A DNA stretch of 19,889 bases from an uncultured Lactobacillus sp. (GCF_902491705.1 NZ_CABUIW010000041.1:1-19889); one strand, 5' to 3'. Shown: positions 9,532 through 16,937, counted from the stretch's first letter. A program made the numbers and translations. The notes: generated by a model from the letters alone, not told the origin.

Positions 9532-10800
9532 ATGTCCCAAATAACTAAATAAAAGCTCGCAAAACATCATATTTGCCCATGAAAACCATGGTCTAGTAAA
9601 GTCACTAGGATCATTAGGATTAAAGCTTTCATGAATCATATTGGTACCATTAGTAGTATTGGCCATAATATAAAGCAAATTCTGCTTTTCTTCTTTAGTG
9701 CTTTGCGTTAAACCAACTAATGCCATACCAATTGGCCAAATATTACCCTTTGGTGTATGAGGACTACCTTGACCACTCCAATATTCACCAATATAAAAAT
9801 ATGGATTATCCGGTGACAAAATAAAACGTCTAGTATTTTGATAAATTGGATCATTGTCTTTCACATATCCTATATATGGGGCGGAAATTAAACTTGGCAC
9901 ATTACTATCATCCATTAATAAGTAATTACCCTTGCCGTCTACTTCGTAGGCATATTGTTTCTTTCCGTTATGTTCAACAATGCCATACTTTTGAATTCCC
10001 TTATCTATTTCGGTTTGCAAAGCCTTGGCTTCTTTAACAATATCTGAATCATCTAAAATAGAGGAAAAGATCTCTTGAATATAGCCTAAAACCACTACGG
10101 CAAACATATTAGATGGAATCAAATAGCCATAAGTACATGCATCATCACTTGGACGAAATCCTGACCAACTCATGCCGGTATATGCCACAGGTGTACCTTT
10201 ACCATTATTTTTCAACGTGTCAGTAGGAACGTCACAATCTCTTTCAAATGAATAATTAGAATCTTCATGATGTTGCTCTGTGCGAATAGTTTGCAACATC
10301 TTTTTAATTCCGGAAATAAAGCTATCGTCAAATTGTCTCGTTTCACCAGTGTTCTTGTACAATAAATAAGCTAATTGTACTGGGTAACACAAAGAATCTA
10401 ACTCATACTTTCTCTCCCAAATCCAAGGTGTCATTTCAGTTTTATCTGTTTGATGACCTTGATTATTGGCAGTCATGTTAAAAGCATTAGCATAGGGATC
10501 TAGATTCATATTAAAGAATTGCCGCTTAACGACGCGCATTATAATTTCTTTAATGTGATCATCTGTTTTAGCTAACAATAAGTATGGTCTTAATTGTGCT
10601 GATGAATCTCTTTGCCACATAGCAGGAATATCACCTGTTAGTACAAAAACATTATTATTTTCGTCAACTTTTAATGCATTTTCTAAAGTATCAAGGAAAG
10701 TTTTGTTAAAAATAGTATATAAACGTTCGTCTTGGGTACCACATTCTGATTTAATTTGATCCATATAATCTTGAACGTGGTTATCTATAACATCTTTCAT
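9517..10800 (-). CDS. GH125 exo-alpha-1,6-mannosidase
   Basis: A 427-residue family 125 (formerly DUF1237) inverting exo-alpha-1,6-mannosidase, the type described from Streptococcus pneumoniae and Clostridium perfringens. Visible are GDIPAMWQRDSSAQLRPYLLL at about 57-76 and FRPSDDACTYGYLIPSN, where D220 fits the general acid. IHESFN has E391, fitting the general base near residue 393 of the characterised enzymes. The frame extends upstream to 10863, but the ATG at 10800 has GAGGTG 6 nt ahead, so it is chosen. There is no signal peptide; it is cytoplasmic. It is the promoter-proximal gene of the cluster, with a near-perfect cre site in its leader. With two GH38 enzymes it would give activity on several alpha-mannose linkages, as expected for N-glycan or yeast-mannan fragments. 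Confidence 0.93.
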   Translation of the reverse strand: MKDVIDNHVQDYMDQIKSECGTQDERLYTIFNKTFLDTLENALKVDENNNVFVLTGDIPAMWQRDSSAQLRPYLLLAKTDDHIKEIIMRVVKRQFFNMNLDPYANAFNMTANNQGHQTDKTEMTPWIWERKYELDSLCYPVQLAYLLYKNTGETRQFDDSFISGIKKMLQTIRTEQHHEDSNYSFERDCDVPTDTLKNNGKGTPVAYTGMSWSGFRPSDDACTYGYLIPSNMFAVVVLGYIQEIFSSILDDSDIVKEAKALQTEIDKGIQKYGIVEHNGKKQYAYEVDGKGNYLLMDDSNVPSLISAPYIGYVKDNDPIYQNTRRFILSPDNPYFYIGEYWSGQGSPHTPKGNIWPIGMALVGLTQSTKEEKQNLLYIMANTTNGTNMIHESFNPNDPSDFTRPWFSWANMMFCELLFSYLGHDISL

Positions 10801-10822
10801 ACGTTTCACCTCATCTTCTATA

Positions 10823-10836
10823 TTAAAGCGCTTACA
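10823..10836 (-). promoter_or_regulatory. cre (CcpA) site upstream of GH125
   Basis: On the minus strand it reads TGTAAGCGCTTTAA, a 13 of 14 match to TGNAARCGNWWWCA with the CG core intact. It lies 22 nt before the GH125 ATG, about 10 nt below a weak promoter candidate (TTCCAT, 17 nt, TATCTT). Glucose repression of the mannoside cluster is the likely function. Confidence 0.65.
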
Positions 10837-10914
10837 GAAGCGGATGAAGATACGCTGTTTCAAACTAAAATGGAAATAAAGTACATCTAACTGTGTAAAT
10901 TTAGAAAAATACGC

Positions 10915-10950
10915 ACAAAAAAGAGGCAGAGCGACTGTCTCTACCTCTTC
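10915..10950 (-). terminator. Rho-independent terminator of the flavoprotein gene
   Basis: Transcribed arms GAAGAGGTAGAG and CTCTGCCTCTT pair with one internal mismatch around a short loop and run into TTTTTT. It lies 18 nt after the flavoprotein stop and insulates the mannoside cluster promoter from it. Confidence 0.85.
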
Positions 10951-10967
10951 AAAAAATATGTTTTTCC

Positions 10968-12473
10968 CTAATTCTTAGCAGCATTCTTACCTGCTAAACG
11001 ACCAAAGGTTTGAGCGTGACTTGATGCCAAGCCTGGAACACGGTCAGGATATGAACCCCAGAAGAATGCACCACTGTCATTTCCTGCAGTGTACAAGTGC
11101 TTAATTGGGTTGTAATCTTTATCCAAAACTTCCATATCAGTATTAACTCTTAAGCCGTCAAGGGTACCAAGAATACGACCGCCCAAAATACAACCATAGA
11201 ATGGCTTCTTTTCAATTGGGCTCATACGGTAATATTCTTTACCGAAGTCACGGTCAACGTGATCAATATAATTTTGGTTTTGACGTTCTACAGTCTTCTT
11301 TAAGTTCTCAACTGGCAAATGCAATTTTTCAGCTAATTCTTCAATAGTATCAGCCTTAACAATTAAGCCCTTTTCAACGTATCTATCAACGTCATCAATA
11401 AAGGCTTGCTTGTCTTTCATGTAACCTGGAAAGCCGAACTTAGCACAGCCCAACATGTGGAATTGCTTCAAAAGGTTAGCGTAATCTGCATCCCAAATCA
11501 TCGCATACAAATATCCCGGTTCCTTACTTGCAGCATTTGAAATGAATTGGTAAGGTACTGATTCGTTAGCAAATCTTTGACCACGCAAGTTAACCTTTAA
11601 GAATGGATATGAGCCAATCCAAAGCCAGTTGTCATAAGTTTCAGTTTGGTAGTACATATCTTCAGTCTTGGTACCTACTGGAACCAAACCACGATCAAAG
11701 ATACATTCAGCTGGTTCTCGATCTCTTAAAGCACCAACTTCAAGGGCAGCAGTAATACCAGCACCATCGTTTCTTGGACTGTCGTTATAAACATTCTTCT
11801 TTAATGCTTCTGGATTCCACTTTTGCAATAATTGCTTGTTTGCGGAGTAACCACCAGTACACAAGATGACACCTTTTTTAGCATCGATTTCATAATATTC
11901 ATCTTTAGCTAAATCTTTAACGATAGCACCTGTAACAGTATCTCCGTCCTTTATTAATTTAACTAAAGTAGTCTTGTAGCGTAAATCTACGCCGTGATCC
12001 TTATCCCATTGAACAAACCAATCACCGTAAGAAACATAAGATTTGCCATCTTTAGTTGGATCGTTTTCTGTTGGGAAGCCTTTATAAATGTGTGAAGTTA
12101 CCATTGCATCTGGTTCTGAGCGCATATATGCACCGTTGGGCTTCAAGATGTTATCTTCAAGCCAGTTTACAGTTTCAGCACTATGGTCAGCCCAAGTGTT
12201 TAATAATTTTTGATCTACATTGTGTTGTGCAAATGCAGCTAAGTATTCAACTAAGTCAAATTTATTAATAGTTACGCCAGCACGCTTTTGTGCATTTGAG
12301 CCAACGGCTGCGTTTGATAAACGCATTAAGCCGATTTTGTCTTCTTTTTCAATTAAAATTACATCTGCACCGGCCTCGCGAGCTGCGGCTGCAGCCATCA
12401 TACCAGAGTCACCGGCACCAATAACTAGAACATCGGTCTTATCTTTTCTTGTAATATTAATTTCTTCGCTCAT
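10968..12473 (-). CDS. FAD-dependent oxidoreductase, fumarate-reductase-flavoprotein superfamily (FAD_binding_2)
   Basis: A 501-residue soluble flavoprotein. The N-terminal dinucleotide-binding motif VIGAGDSGMMAAAAAREAG (G19, G21, G24) ends in IEKED, with E42 for the FAD ribose. GQRFANES and the C-terminal YTAGNDSG (about 462-468) are typical of PF00890 proteins. It is often annotated as a fumarate reductase flavoprotein subunit. The histidine-glycine motif that binds the dicarboxylate in true fumarate reductases (HxTMGG-like) is replaced here by FYGCILGGRILG, so the substrate is open. There is no flavinylation domain, signal peptide or neighbouring iron-sulfur or membrane subunit. AGGAG lies 8 nt before the ATG. 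It is divergent from a LysR regulator, which probably controls it, and a cre-like site overlaps its likely promoter. Confidence 0.85.
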   Translation of the reverse strand: MSEEINITRKDKTDVLVIGAGDSGMMAAAAAREAGADVILIEKEDKIGLMRLSNAAVGSNAQKRAGVTINKFDLVEYLAAFAQHNVDQKLLNTWADHSAETVNWLEDNILKPNGAYMRSEPDAMVTSHIYKGFPTENDPTKDGKSYVSYGDWFVQWDKDHGVDLRYKTTLVKLIKDGDTVTGAIVKDLAKDEYYEIDAKKGVILCTGGYSANKQLLQKWNPEALKKNVYNDSPRNDGAGITAALEVGALRDREPAECIFDRGLVPVGTKTEDMYYQTETYDNWLWIGSYPFLKVNLRGQRFANESVPYQFISNAASKEPGYLYAMIWDADYANLLKQFHMLGCAKFGFPGYMKDKQAFIDDVDRYVEKGLIVKADTIEELAEKLHLPVENLKKTVERQNQNYIDHVDRDFGKEYYRMSPIEKKPFYGCILGGRILGTLDGLRVNTDMEVLDKDYNPIKHLYTAGNDSGAFFWGSYPDRVPGLASSHAQTFGRLAGKNAAKN

Positions 12474-12491
12474 AATTTTTCTCCTAAAATT

Positions 12492-12505
12492 TAACAGCGC
12501 TTACA
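12492..12505 (-). promoter_or_regulatory. cre-like (CcpA) site upstream of the flavoprotein
   Basis: On the minus strand it reads TGTAAGCGCTGTTA, 12 of 14 to the cre consensus with an intact CG core, and identical over its first ten bases to the site before GH125. It begins 6 nt below the -10 candidate, a position suited to repression. Confidence 0.55.
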
Positions 12506-12511
12506 TAAATC

Positions 12512-12540
12512 ATGATACCTTAACTATCAGTCTATGTGAT
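12512..12540 (-). promoter_or_regulatory. Putative promoter of the flavoprotein gene
   Basis: On the minus strand, ATCACA (-35, 4 of 6) and TATCAT (-10, 5 of 6) are 17 nt apart, about 38 nt before the flavoprotein ATG. The -35 overlaps the left arm of the LysR-type palindrome at 12537-12557, a fitting place for activator contact. Confidence 0.45.
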
Positions 12541-12557
12541 AATCAAAAATGTTATCA
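12537..12557. promoter_or_regulatory. Candidate LysR operator, TGATAA-N9-TTATCA
   Basis: Perfect 6-bp inverted arms separated by 9 nt, containing the T-N11-A pattern of LysR-family boxes, lie in the 115-nt region between the divergent flavoprotein and LysR genes. It is 31 nt upstream of the LysR start, so it could serve both activation of the flavoprotein gene and autoregulation. Confidence 0.6.
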
Positions 12558-12588
12558 TTGATAATAAATGCTTATCAGGAGTAATGAT

Positions 12589-13479
12589 ATGAACTTAGAT
12601 CATTTAAAAGTCTTTATTGATTTGGCAGAAACACTAAATTTTAGAAAAGCAGCTGAAAGAGAACATATCTCACAGCCCGCTGTATCGCAGGCAATTAAAT
12701 CAATTGAAAATGAGATCGGCGTTAAACTATTTAAACGTTCACGTAGTGGAGTAACTATCACCAAAGATGGCGAAGTTTTTTATCATGATATTAAGCCACT
12801 ACTTAATAGTTACTATAAGTCTGTCCAACAGGTTCAATGCCTTTCTAAAAATGATAAAAGCAACTTAACTATTGGATTAACTGCTACTCCACATGAGCAA
12901 CAATTCTTGCCTAAGATCCTTCCGCCTTTCTGTCAAAAACATCCTAAAATTAAGTTCTTTCTACAAAACGACAGTCATGATCAATTAACGCAGCAGCTAC
13001 TTAATGAAGACTGTGACGTAATCTTCACAACAAAAGACGATATTATAAATTATCCTCAAATTAACTATACAGAATTATTAACTGGAAGCTTCTGTGCCGT
13101 TGTTCCTAAAATTAATCGCTTATCTTCAAAAACTAAATTAGAGATAGAAGATTTTAATCAAAACAACTTAATTCTCTTGGACAACAATTGGTGTCCTCCT
13201 GAACAATTAAAGATCCAGGAAAAGATTAGGAAGACTAACGATCAAGCAGACTTAGCATATGTTAGCAACGTATCAACAGCTTATATGATGTGTACTGCTG
13301 GATTAGGTGTTTCCATTATGCCTACTTTCATTGCTGGGCATCCCACTGATCTAGTCAATATCATTCCGATTAACTCAAATCCTGAATTAAGTTATGGCGT
13401 TGCAAGCTTAACTGATAATAAAAATTTTAATGTAACAGAATTTAAAAAATATTTGTGTCAAAAAATGGTGGATCATTAA
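12589..13479 (+). CDS. LysR-family transcriptional regulator
   Basis: A 296-residue LysR-type regulator. The N-terminal winged HTH reads MNLDHLKVFIDLAETLNF, then AAEREHISQPAVSQAI and LGV-like EIGVKLFKRS, followed by a periplasmic-binding-like effector domain (about 90-290). The frame is open from 12568, but the ATG at 12589 has AGGAG 7 nt upstream and begins at the conserved LysR N-terminus, so it is used. It is the only plus-strand gene here, divergent from the flavoprotein gene with which it shares a 115-nt control region. By family habit it probably activates that neighbour in response to a small ligand and represses itself. The ligand is unknown. A strong terminator follows immediately. 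Confidence 0.92.
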   Translation: MNLDHLKVFIDLAETLNFRKAAEREHISQPAVSQAIKSIENEIGVKLFKRSRSGVTITKDGEVFYHDIKPLLNSYYKSVQQVQCLSKNDKSNLTIGLTATPHEQQFLPKILPPFCQKHPKIKFFLQNDSHDQLTQQLLNEDCDVIFTTKDDIINYPQINYTELLTGSFCAVVPKINRLSSKTKLEIEDFNQNNLILLDNNWCPPEQLKIQEKIRKTNDQADLAYVSNVSTAYMMCTAGLGVSIMPTFIAGHPTDLVNIIPINSNPELSYGVASLTDNKNFNVTEFKKYLCQKMVDH

Positions 13480-13485
13480 GATGCA

Positions 13486-13519
13486 AAAAAGCATTACCTC
13501 TGCATAGGTAATGCTTTTT
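13486..13519 (+). terminator. Rho-independent terminator after the LysR gene (bidirectional)
   Basis: Arms AAAAAGCATTACCT (13486-13499) and AGGTAATGCTTTTT (13506-13519) form a perfect 14-bp stem with a 6-nt loop, 6 nt after the LysR stop. The A and T runs on opposite sides allow termination from both directions, so it may also stop any transcript coming from the rfbD remnant. Confidence 0.9.
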
Positions 13520-13589
13520 GAGTCCAATTGAATAACTCTTTTTCTGTTACTGTCATTATAGCATCCGATATCATTAATTACCAGATAAC

Positions 13590-14063
13590 TTACTTCCCCA
13601 ACTCATCAAAGAAGCCTTGCTTCTTCAAAATCTTCAAATAGCGGCTCACTGCATCGGGCCAAATTGGGAGAGGCTTAAAGCCATTCTTCTCAAGCTTGCT
13701 CTTGTCAAGGCGCGAATTGAATGGGCGCACTGCCTTGGACAAGCCGTATTCGGCGGTGGTTACCGGCGTCACCTTAGTGTCATAGCCGGCCTGGCGGTAG
13801 ATTTCCTTAGTGAAATCATACCAGGAAATGTAACTAGTCCTGGTGCCATTTGCGTCATGGCCGCTGGCAGTCATTGGCAGCTCACTATTTGTTGCGTGGT
13901 AGTAGCCGTACTTATCGGTTTCAACCATATCAACGAGCAGGCGCGCCAAGTCAAAAGTGTAAGTTGGCGTACCGATTTGGTCATTAACAACCTTAACTTC
14001 ATCGTGAGTTGCGCCGACCTTGAGCATGGGCTTGATAAAATTAGAACCGTTGATGCCGAAGAC
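13590..14063 (-). pseudogene. rfbD: 5'-truncated dTDP-4-dehydrorhamnose reductase remnant
   Basis: Only the C-terminal half (about 157 codons) of RmlD/RfbD remains, the enzyme that makes dTDP-L-rhamnose for cell-surface polysaccharides. Family sequence begins abruptly at VFGINGSNFIKP (14063), continues VNDQIGTPTYTFDLARLL, YHATNSE and VRPFNSRLDKSKL, and ends at a normal stop. The codon before VFG is a stop, and the upstream DNA is AT-rich with no homology. The N-terminal NAD-binding fold and the YxxxK catalytic site are missing, so it is inactive. An internal ATG (14027) could start a 145-residue fragment but has no obvious ribosome binding site. Composition is strikingly different: 37 of 60 bases are G or C at 13741-13800 against 19 of 60 at 14161-14220. 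This suggests an origin in another genome or in a higher-GC polysaccharide locus, brought in by rearrangement. Confidence 0.85.
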
Positions 14064-14103
14064 TCAATAAGGAAAAGTTATTAATTTATCATGAATTAAA
14101 AAA

Positions 14104-14727
14104 TTATTTCATATATTTGTGTAAAGCTTGCTCGATTCGTTCACTACTGTCTTTGTCTTTATCTAACCACGCAAAATAACTATCCATACATTGAAGTAAA
14201 ATTCTTGAACGAAAAACCGAATCAACCAATATATCATTTCCATCAGAATCTTTTTCAACTTTTGGACAATACTCATTTTGATAATTAAAAATTGAGATTT
14301 TTATTTGATTAAGTCTGACATCATCACTTAATGTTTTCGGTACTTGTATTATGTCTAAATCTTTCAATTTTAAATTTATATATTTATCTTTCCACTCTTG
14401 ATGGATATATAAATTATTAGGTTCAAAAATCTTTTCAAATTCATGAAGTTCTGCATCATTATTGGCTAGAATCAAAATAATTCTTTCAAAATTACGAGGC
14501 ATTGCTTTGAGTTTTAAATTAGGCAAAGGAGGGAGCTTTAAATAATCAGGTGCCATCACTTCATTATCAGTAAATTGATTATTATCTAACTCTAATTCTT
14601 TATCTATAGCTTTATATATTCTCTCAGCATTCTCAATTTTAGTTTTATCTAGCTTTTTTAAATCGGGTTGTATCAAAGGTATTGGTTGATACTTAATTTT
14701 CTGAGTAGAAAAAATTATCAATTCCAC
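14104..14727 (-). CDS. Uncharacterised protein, 207 residues
   Basis: I do not recognise this protein. It is hydrophilic, with no signal peptide or membrane span, and lysine- and aspartate-rich. Visible segments are an N-terminal MELIIFSTQKI strand, a proline/leucine stretch at about 64-74 (LKLPPLPNLKL), a hydrophobic strand RIILILANN, and a C-terminal helical part with several aromatic residues (MDSYFAWLDKDKD). The start is a GTG at 14727, about 10 nt after AAGGAG; no ATG fits as well. It has its own promoter candidate with a perfect -10 about 110 nt upstream, so it looks like a single-gene unit. It lies between a gene remnant and a surface-protein gene, in what looks like an accessory patch. 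No function is proposed. Confidence 0.7.
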   Translation of the reverse strand: MELIIFSTQKIKYQPIPLIQPDLKKLDKTKIENAERIYKAIDKELELDNNQFTDNEVMAPDYLKLPPLPNLKLKAMPRNFERIILILANNDAELHEFEKIFEPNNLYIHQEWKDKYINLKLKDLDIIQVPKTLSDDVRLNQIKISIFNYQNEYCPKVEKDSDGNDILVDSVFRSRILLQCMDSYFAWLDKDKDSSERIEQALHKYMK

Positions 14728-14840
14728 TATAAATTAACTCCTTTTTATAATTCTAATCATCTTATTTATGACTTCATACTACAAAACTAAACAAAAAATG
14801 TCTAAAATTTATTACTTACTGGAAAAAAGTAAATGTCAAG

Positions 14841-14849
14841 ATTATATCA
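14841..14849 (-). promoter_or_regulatory. Extended -10 promoter for the 207-residue gene
   Basis: The minus strand reads TGATATAAT, a TGN-extended perfect TATAAT. A TTGACA hexamer follows at 14834-14839 but has no good -10 at 17 nt. Either start gives a leader of roughly 100 nt. It lies just downstream of the surface-protein terminator, as expected for a new transcription unit. Confidence 0.5.
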
Positions 14850-14883
14850 ATTAATTTTTGTGAATAACCAGTCATCTATTCAA

Positions 14884-14914
14884 ACAAAAAAACCGAATCA
14901 ATAAGATTCGGTTT
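14884..14914 (-). terminator. Rho-independent terminator of the SLAP protein gene
   Basis: AAACCGAATC and GATTCGGTTT form a perfect 10-bp stem with a 5-nt loop; on the minus strand it continues into a run of seven T. It is 21 nt after the surface-protein stop. Confidence 0.92.
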
Positions 14915-14935
14915 CTTCATTTAATGTTTAGGCTA

Positions 14936-16771
14936 CTACTTTTTTAAACTAACCTTAATGGCTCTAATCCAAACTTTCTTGCCATCAATAGTAGCTCTGT
15001 AGTACTTGCGGCCGTTGATGAACTTCTTTTGGTCGAATTTAAGAGTCTTACCCTTCAAGTTAATCTTTCTCAATGCCTTACCATCAGCGGTGTAAAGAGT
15101 GACGCGCTTACCTTTGATCTTGCCGCTTGCTGAAATTGATGTAGCTTTAGGACGTGCACTTGTGTTGCTGATCTTGATGTATTGATTCTTGCCGATACGA
15201 TAGTACTTCTTGCCGTTGATTGTAACAGCTTTACCATGATCTAAGGCAACAACATTCTTGAACTTGCTAATTGTCTTAATCATGCCGTACTTGTTCTTAA
15301 CAAGCTTATCATTCTTGTCGTAAACGAAGGAATTGCGTGACACCATTAATGGCTTGTCAATCTTTTGATCGTTATCTTGGGTGTCAGTTGAAGTTTCCAA
15401 AGCGTCTTTGTTGTTAGCTACTTCTTTTTCTTCTTCGTTGTGTTCTTCTTGAATTTCTTGAGCTCGTTCTTCGTCCTTAGCTTCGTAATGTGCTTCTAAT
15501 TGACGATCAGCGTCTAATAGAGCATCTTCATAGGTGACGTTGTTGTAGTTGTTGTCCTCGTCGTTCTTGAGCTGCTGTTTTTTGGAAGGTTTGGCACTGA
15601 CATTGTTAGTAACTGAGTTGTTTGGATAGATGATGTTGTGAGGAGTTTCGACATGAAATCCATCTTCATCTAAAATGTGTGGGATATCGAGGACATCGGC
15701 ATCTTTACTATCTTCTGGAACAACTTTGAAGTTAGCACTAGCTATGTCTCTTACACCTAAATCGTCACCCATTCGAGAACCATCATCTGCTATATAAGTA
15801 ATTTGAGGTAATGATCCTTTTTCATCTGTTTTACCAAAGATAAGGTAATGGCGATTTTTTAATTGTTCTTCATAAAAGTTTTGTGTTAATTGATCTATCG
15901 CCTCTGTATCATACCCATCTCGATTTAGAAGTCTTCTAAAATCACCGTCTAAGCTCATCGGCTGTTCCCATTCGTACCATGTGTTTTTAGAAGTGCCTCC
16001 GTTATCTGTAGAGTAACCAACCCAACCTCTGTCACCAACGTTCAGTAAGACATTAGGGAATCCTTTTTGGAAATTTACTTGACGAAGCCTGTAATTATTA
16101 TTGGCATCGTAGAGACTAAAACTAGGGGTTACTGAGCGGTCTTCGTTAGTATTGATTGGATAAAAGACGTTGTTGTTAGTATTGCTTATAGGACTCCCAT
16201 TGTGATAGACAGTAAGGTGCATCTTGTAGTACTCATAAACGTCTTTCAGTGATAAATCTTCGCGATATCGTATTTTGATATTGCCTCTTTCATCAGGTTT
16301 AATTTCTTTACCATTTGAATCAGTGATTTTTACTTCTGCTGTTACCTTAATAGCCTTGTCTGGTTTCTTGGCCCACTTGAATTGGTAATTATCAGCATCA
16401 ATCTTATCCTTATCGTCATCTGTCTTAGCAGCAGGTAGACCATTGCCATCCTTATTTGCAGTAGGATCTGCTTTTTCTCCAGCTTTAGTTGAGTCACTTG
16501 AAGTAGCAGGAGCTGGGGTACTTGCAGGGATTTGACCATTTGCTTCAGCAGGAGCTGGCTCATTACCATCTTTCTTTGCAGCTGGGGTACTTGCAGCAGG
16601 AGCTGGATCACTTGCAGAGGTCTTTTCCGAAACTTTCTTTTGCGGTTCAACAACCGCAGGCTTGTTGCCGGCATTATCGGTAGTAGTTGCCAACACCTTA
16701 TTACTGTTTAACATTCCCGCACTCAAAAGTGCAGCAACAACTACTGCACTATACTTCACTTTTTTATTCAT
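14936..16771 (-). CDS. Secreted surface protein with C-terminal SLAP anchoring repeats
   Basis: A 611-residue exported protein. The signal peptide is MNKKVKYSAVVVAALLSAG with likely cleavage after KVLA (residue 28). Residues 35-125 form a Pro/Ala/Ser/Thr/Lys stalk with imperfect repeats (ASTPA, KDGN, EPAPA). Residues 128-395 are an unrecognised, aromatic- and Asn/Asp-rich region, probably the functional domain. Residues 410-475 are acidic and helix-forming (EERAQEIQEEHNEEEKE). The C-terminus has two SLAP-type modules (about 480-535 and 550-611; NGKKYYRIGKNQYIKI, DGKKVWIRAIKV) that bind the cell wall non-covalently as in acidophilus-group S-layer proteins. There is no LPXTG motif. The ribosome binding site is weak (AAGAAAG), but the promoter is near consensus. 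The gene ends with a double stop and a strong terminator, so it is monocistronic. The role (adhesion, enzyme or S-layer associate) is unknown. Confidence 0.88.
   Translation of the reverse strand: MNKKVKYSAVVVAALLSAGMLNSNKVLATTTDNAGNKPAVVEPQKKVSEKTSASDPAPAASTPAAKKDGNEPAPAEANGQIPASTPAPATSSDSTKAGEKADPTANKDGNGLPAAKTDDDKDKIDADNYQFKWAKKPDKAIKVTAEVKITDSNGKEIKPDERGNIKIRYREDLSLKDVYEYYKMHLTVYHNGSPISNTNNNVFYPINTNEDRSVTPSFSLYDANNNYRLRQVNFQKGFPNVLLNVGDRGWVGYSTDNGGTSKNTWYEWEQPMSLDGDFRRLLNRDGYDTEAIDQLTQNFYEEQLKNRHYLIFGKTDEKGSLPQITYIADDGSRMGDDLGVRDIASANFKVVPEDSKDADVLDIPHILDEDGFHVETPHNIIYPNNSVTNNVSAKPSKKQQLKNDEDNNYNNVTYEDALLDADRQLEAHYEAKDEERAQEIQEEHNEEEKEVANNKDALETSTDTQDNDQKIDKPLMVSRNSFVYDKNDKLVKNKYGMIKTISKFKNVVALDHGKAVTINGKKYYRIGKNQYIKISNTSARPKATSISASGKIKGKRVTLYTADGKALRKINLKGKTLKFDQKKFINGRKYYRATIDGKKVWIRAIKVSLKK
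16535..16640. repeat. Imperfect intragenic repeats in the SLAP protein stalk
   Basis: The plus strand shows GCAGGAGCTGG and GCTGGGGTACTTGCA repeating between about 16505 and 16610, together with a repeated ACCATCTTT/ACCATCCTT unit further left. They encode alternating APA/STPA and KDGN blocks of the wall-spanning stalk and are prone to length variation between strains. Confidence 0.6.
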
Positions 16772-16823
16772 CCAATATATACACTTTCTTAATCTGTTAT
16801 GAAATAGTAAATATTACAAACGT

Positions 16824-16852
16824 ATTTTAGTTCCATGTGCAATTTTTGTAAA
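16824..16852 (-). promoter_or_regulatory. Promoter of the SLAP surface-protein gene
   Basis: On the minus strand, TTTACA (5 of 6) and TAAAAT (5 of 6) are exactly 17 nt apart, giving a leader of about 45 nt to the ATG at 16771. It is one of the best promoter matches in the window, fitting a well-expressed surface protein. Confidence 0.7.
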
Positions 16853-16937
16853 TTAGCTTTTAAGTGCCTTTTTTTATTATTTAATGAAAAATGGAATCGA
16901 TCTAATACATTAAGTACCTAACTACGTTTACCCACCA

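Noticed and set aside
10801..10863. N-terminal extension of GH125 by 21 residues
   Set aside because: The extension runs through the cre site and ribosome binding site, and GAGGTG precedes the ATG at 10800.
12220..12561. 113-codon plus-strand frame opposite the flavoprotein N-terminus
   Set aside because: It is antisense to the conserved FAD-binding region, with no ribosome binding site; its alanine-rich stretch mirrors the GAGDSGMMAAAAAREAG region.
13617..14084. 155-codon open frame on the plus strand across the rfbD remnant
   Set aside because: It is antisense to recognisable RfbD sequence. The open frame follows from the high GC content of the remnant, and the translation resembles no known protein.
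16342..16674. 110-codon frame overlapping the SLAP protein stalk on the same strand
   Set aside because: It is an out-of-frame reading of the repetitive Pro/Ala/Thr stalk (LLLQVPQL-type repeats), with no ribosome binding site.
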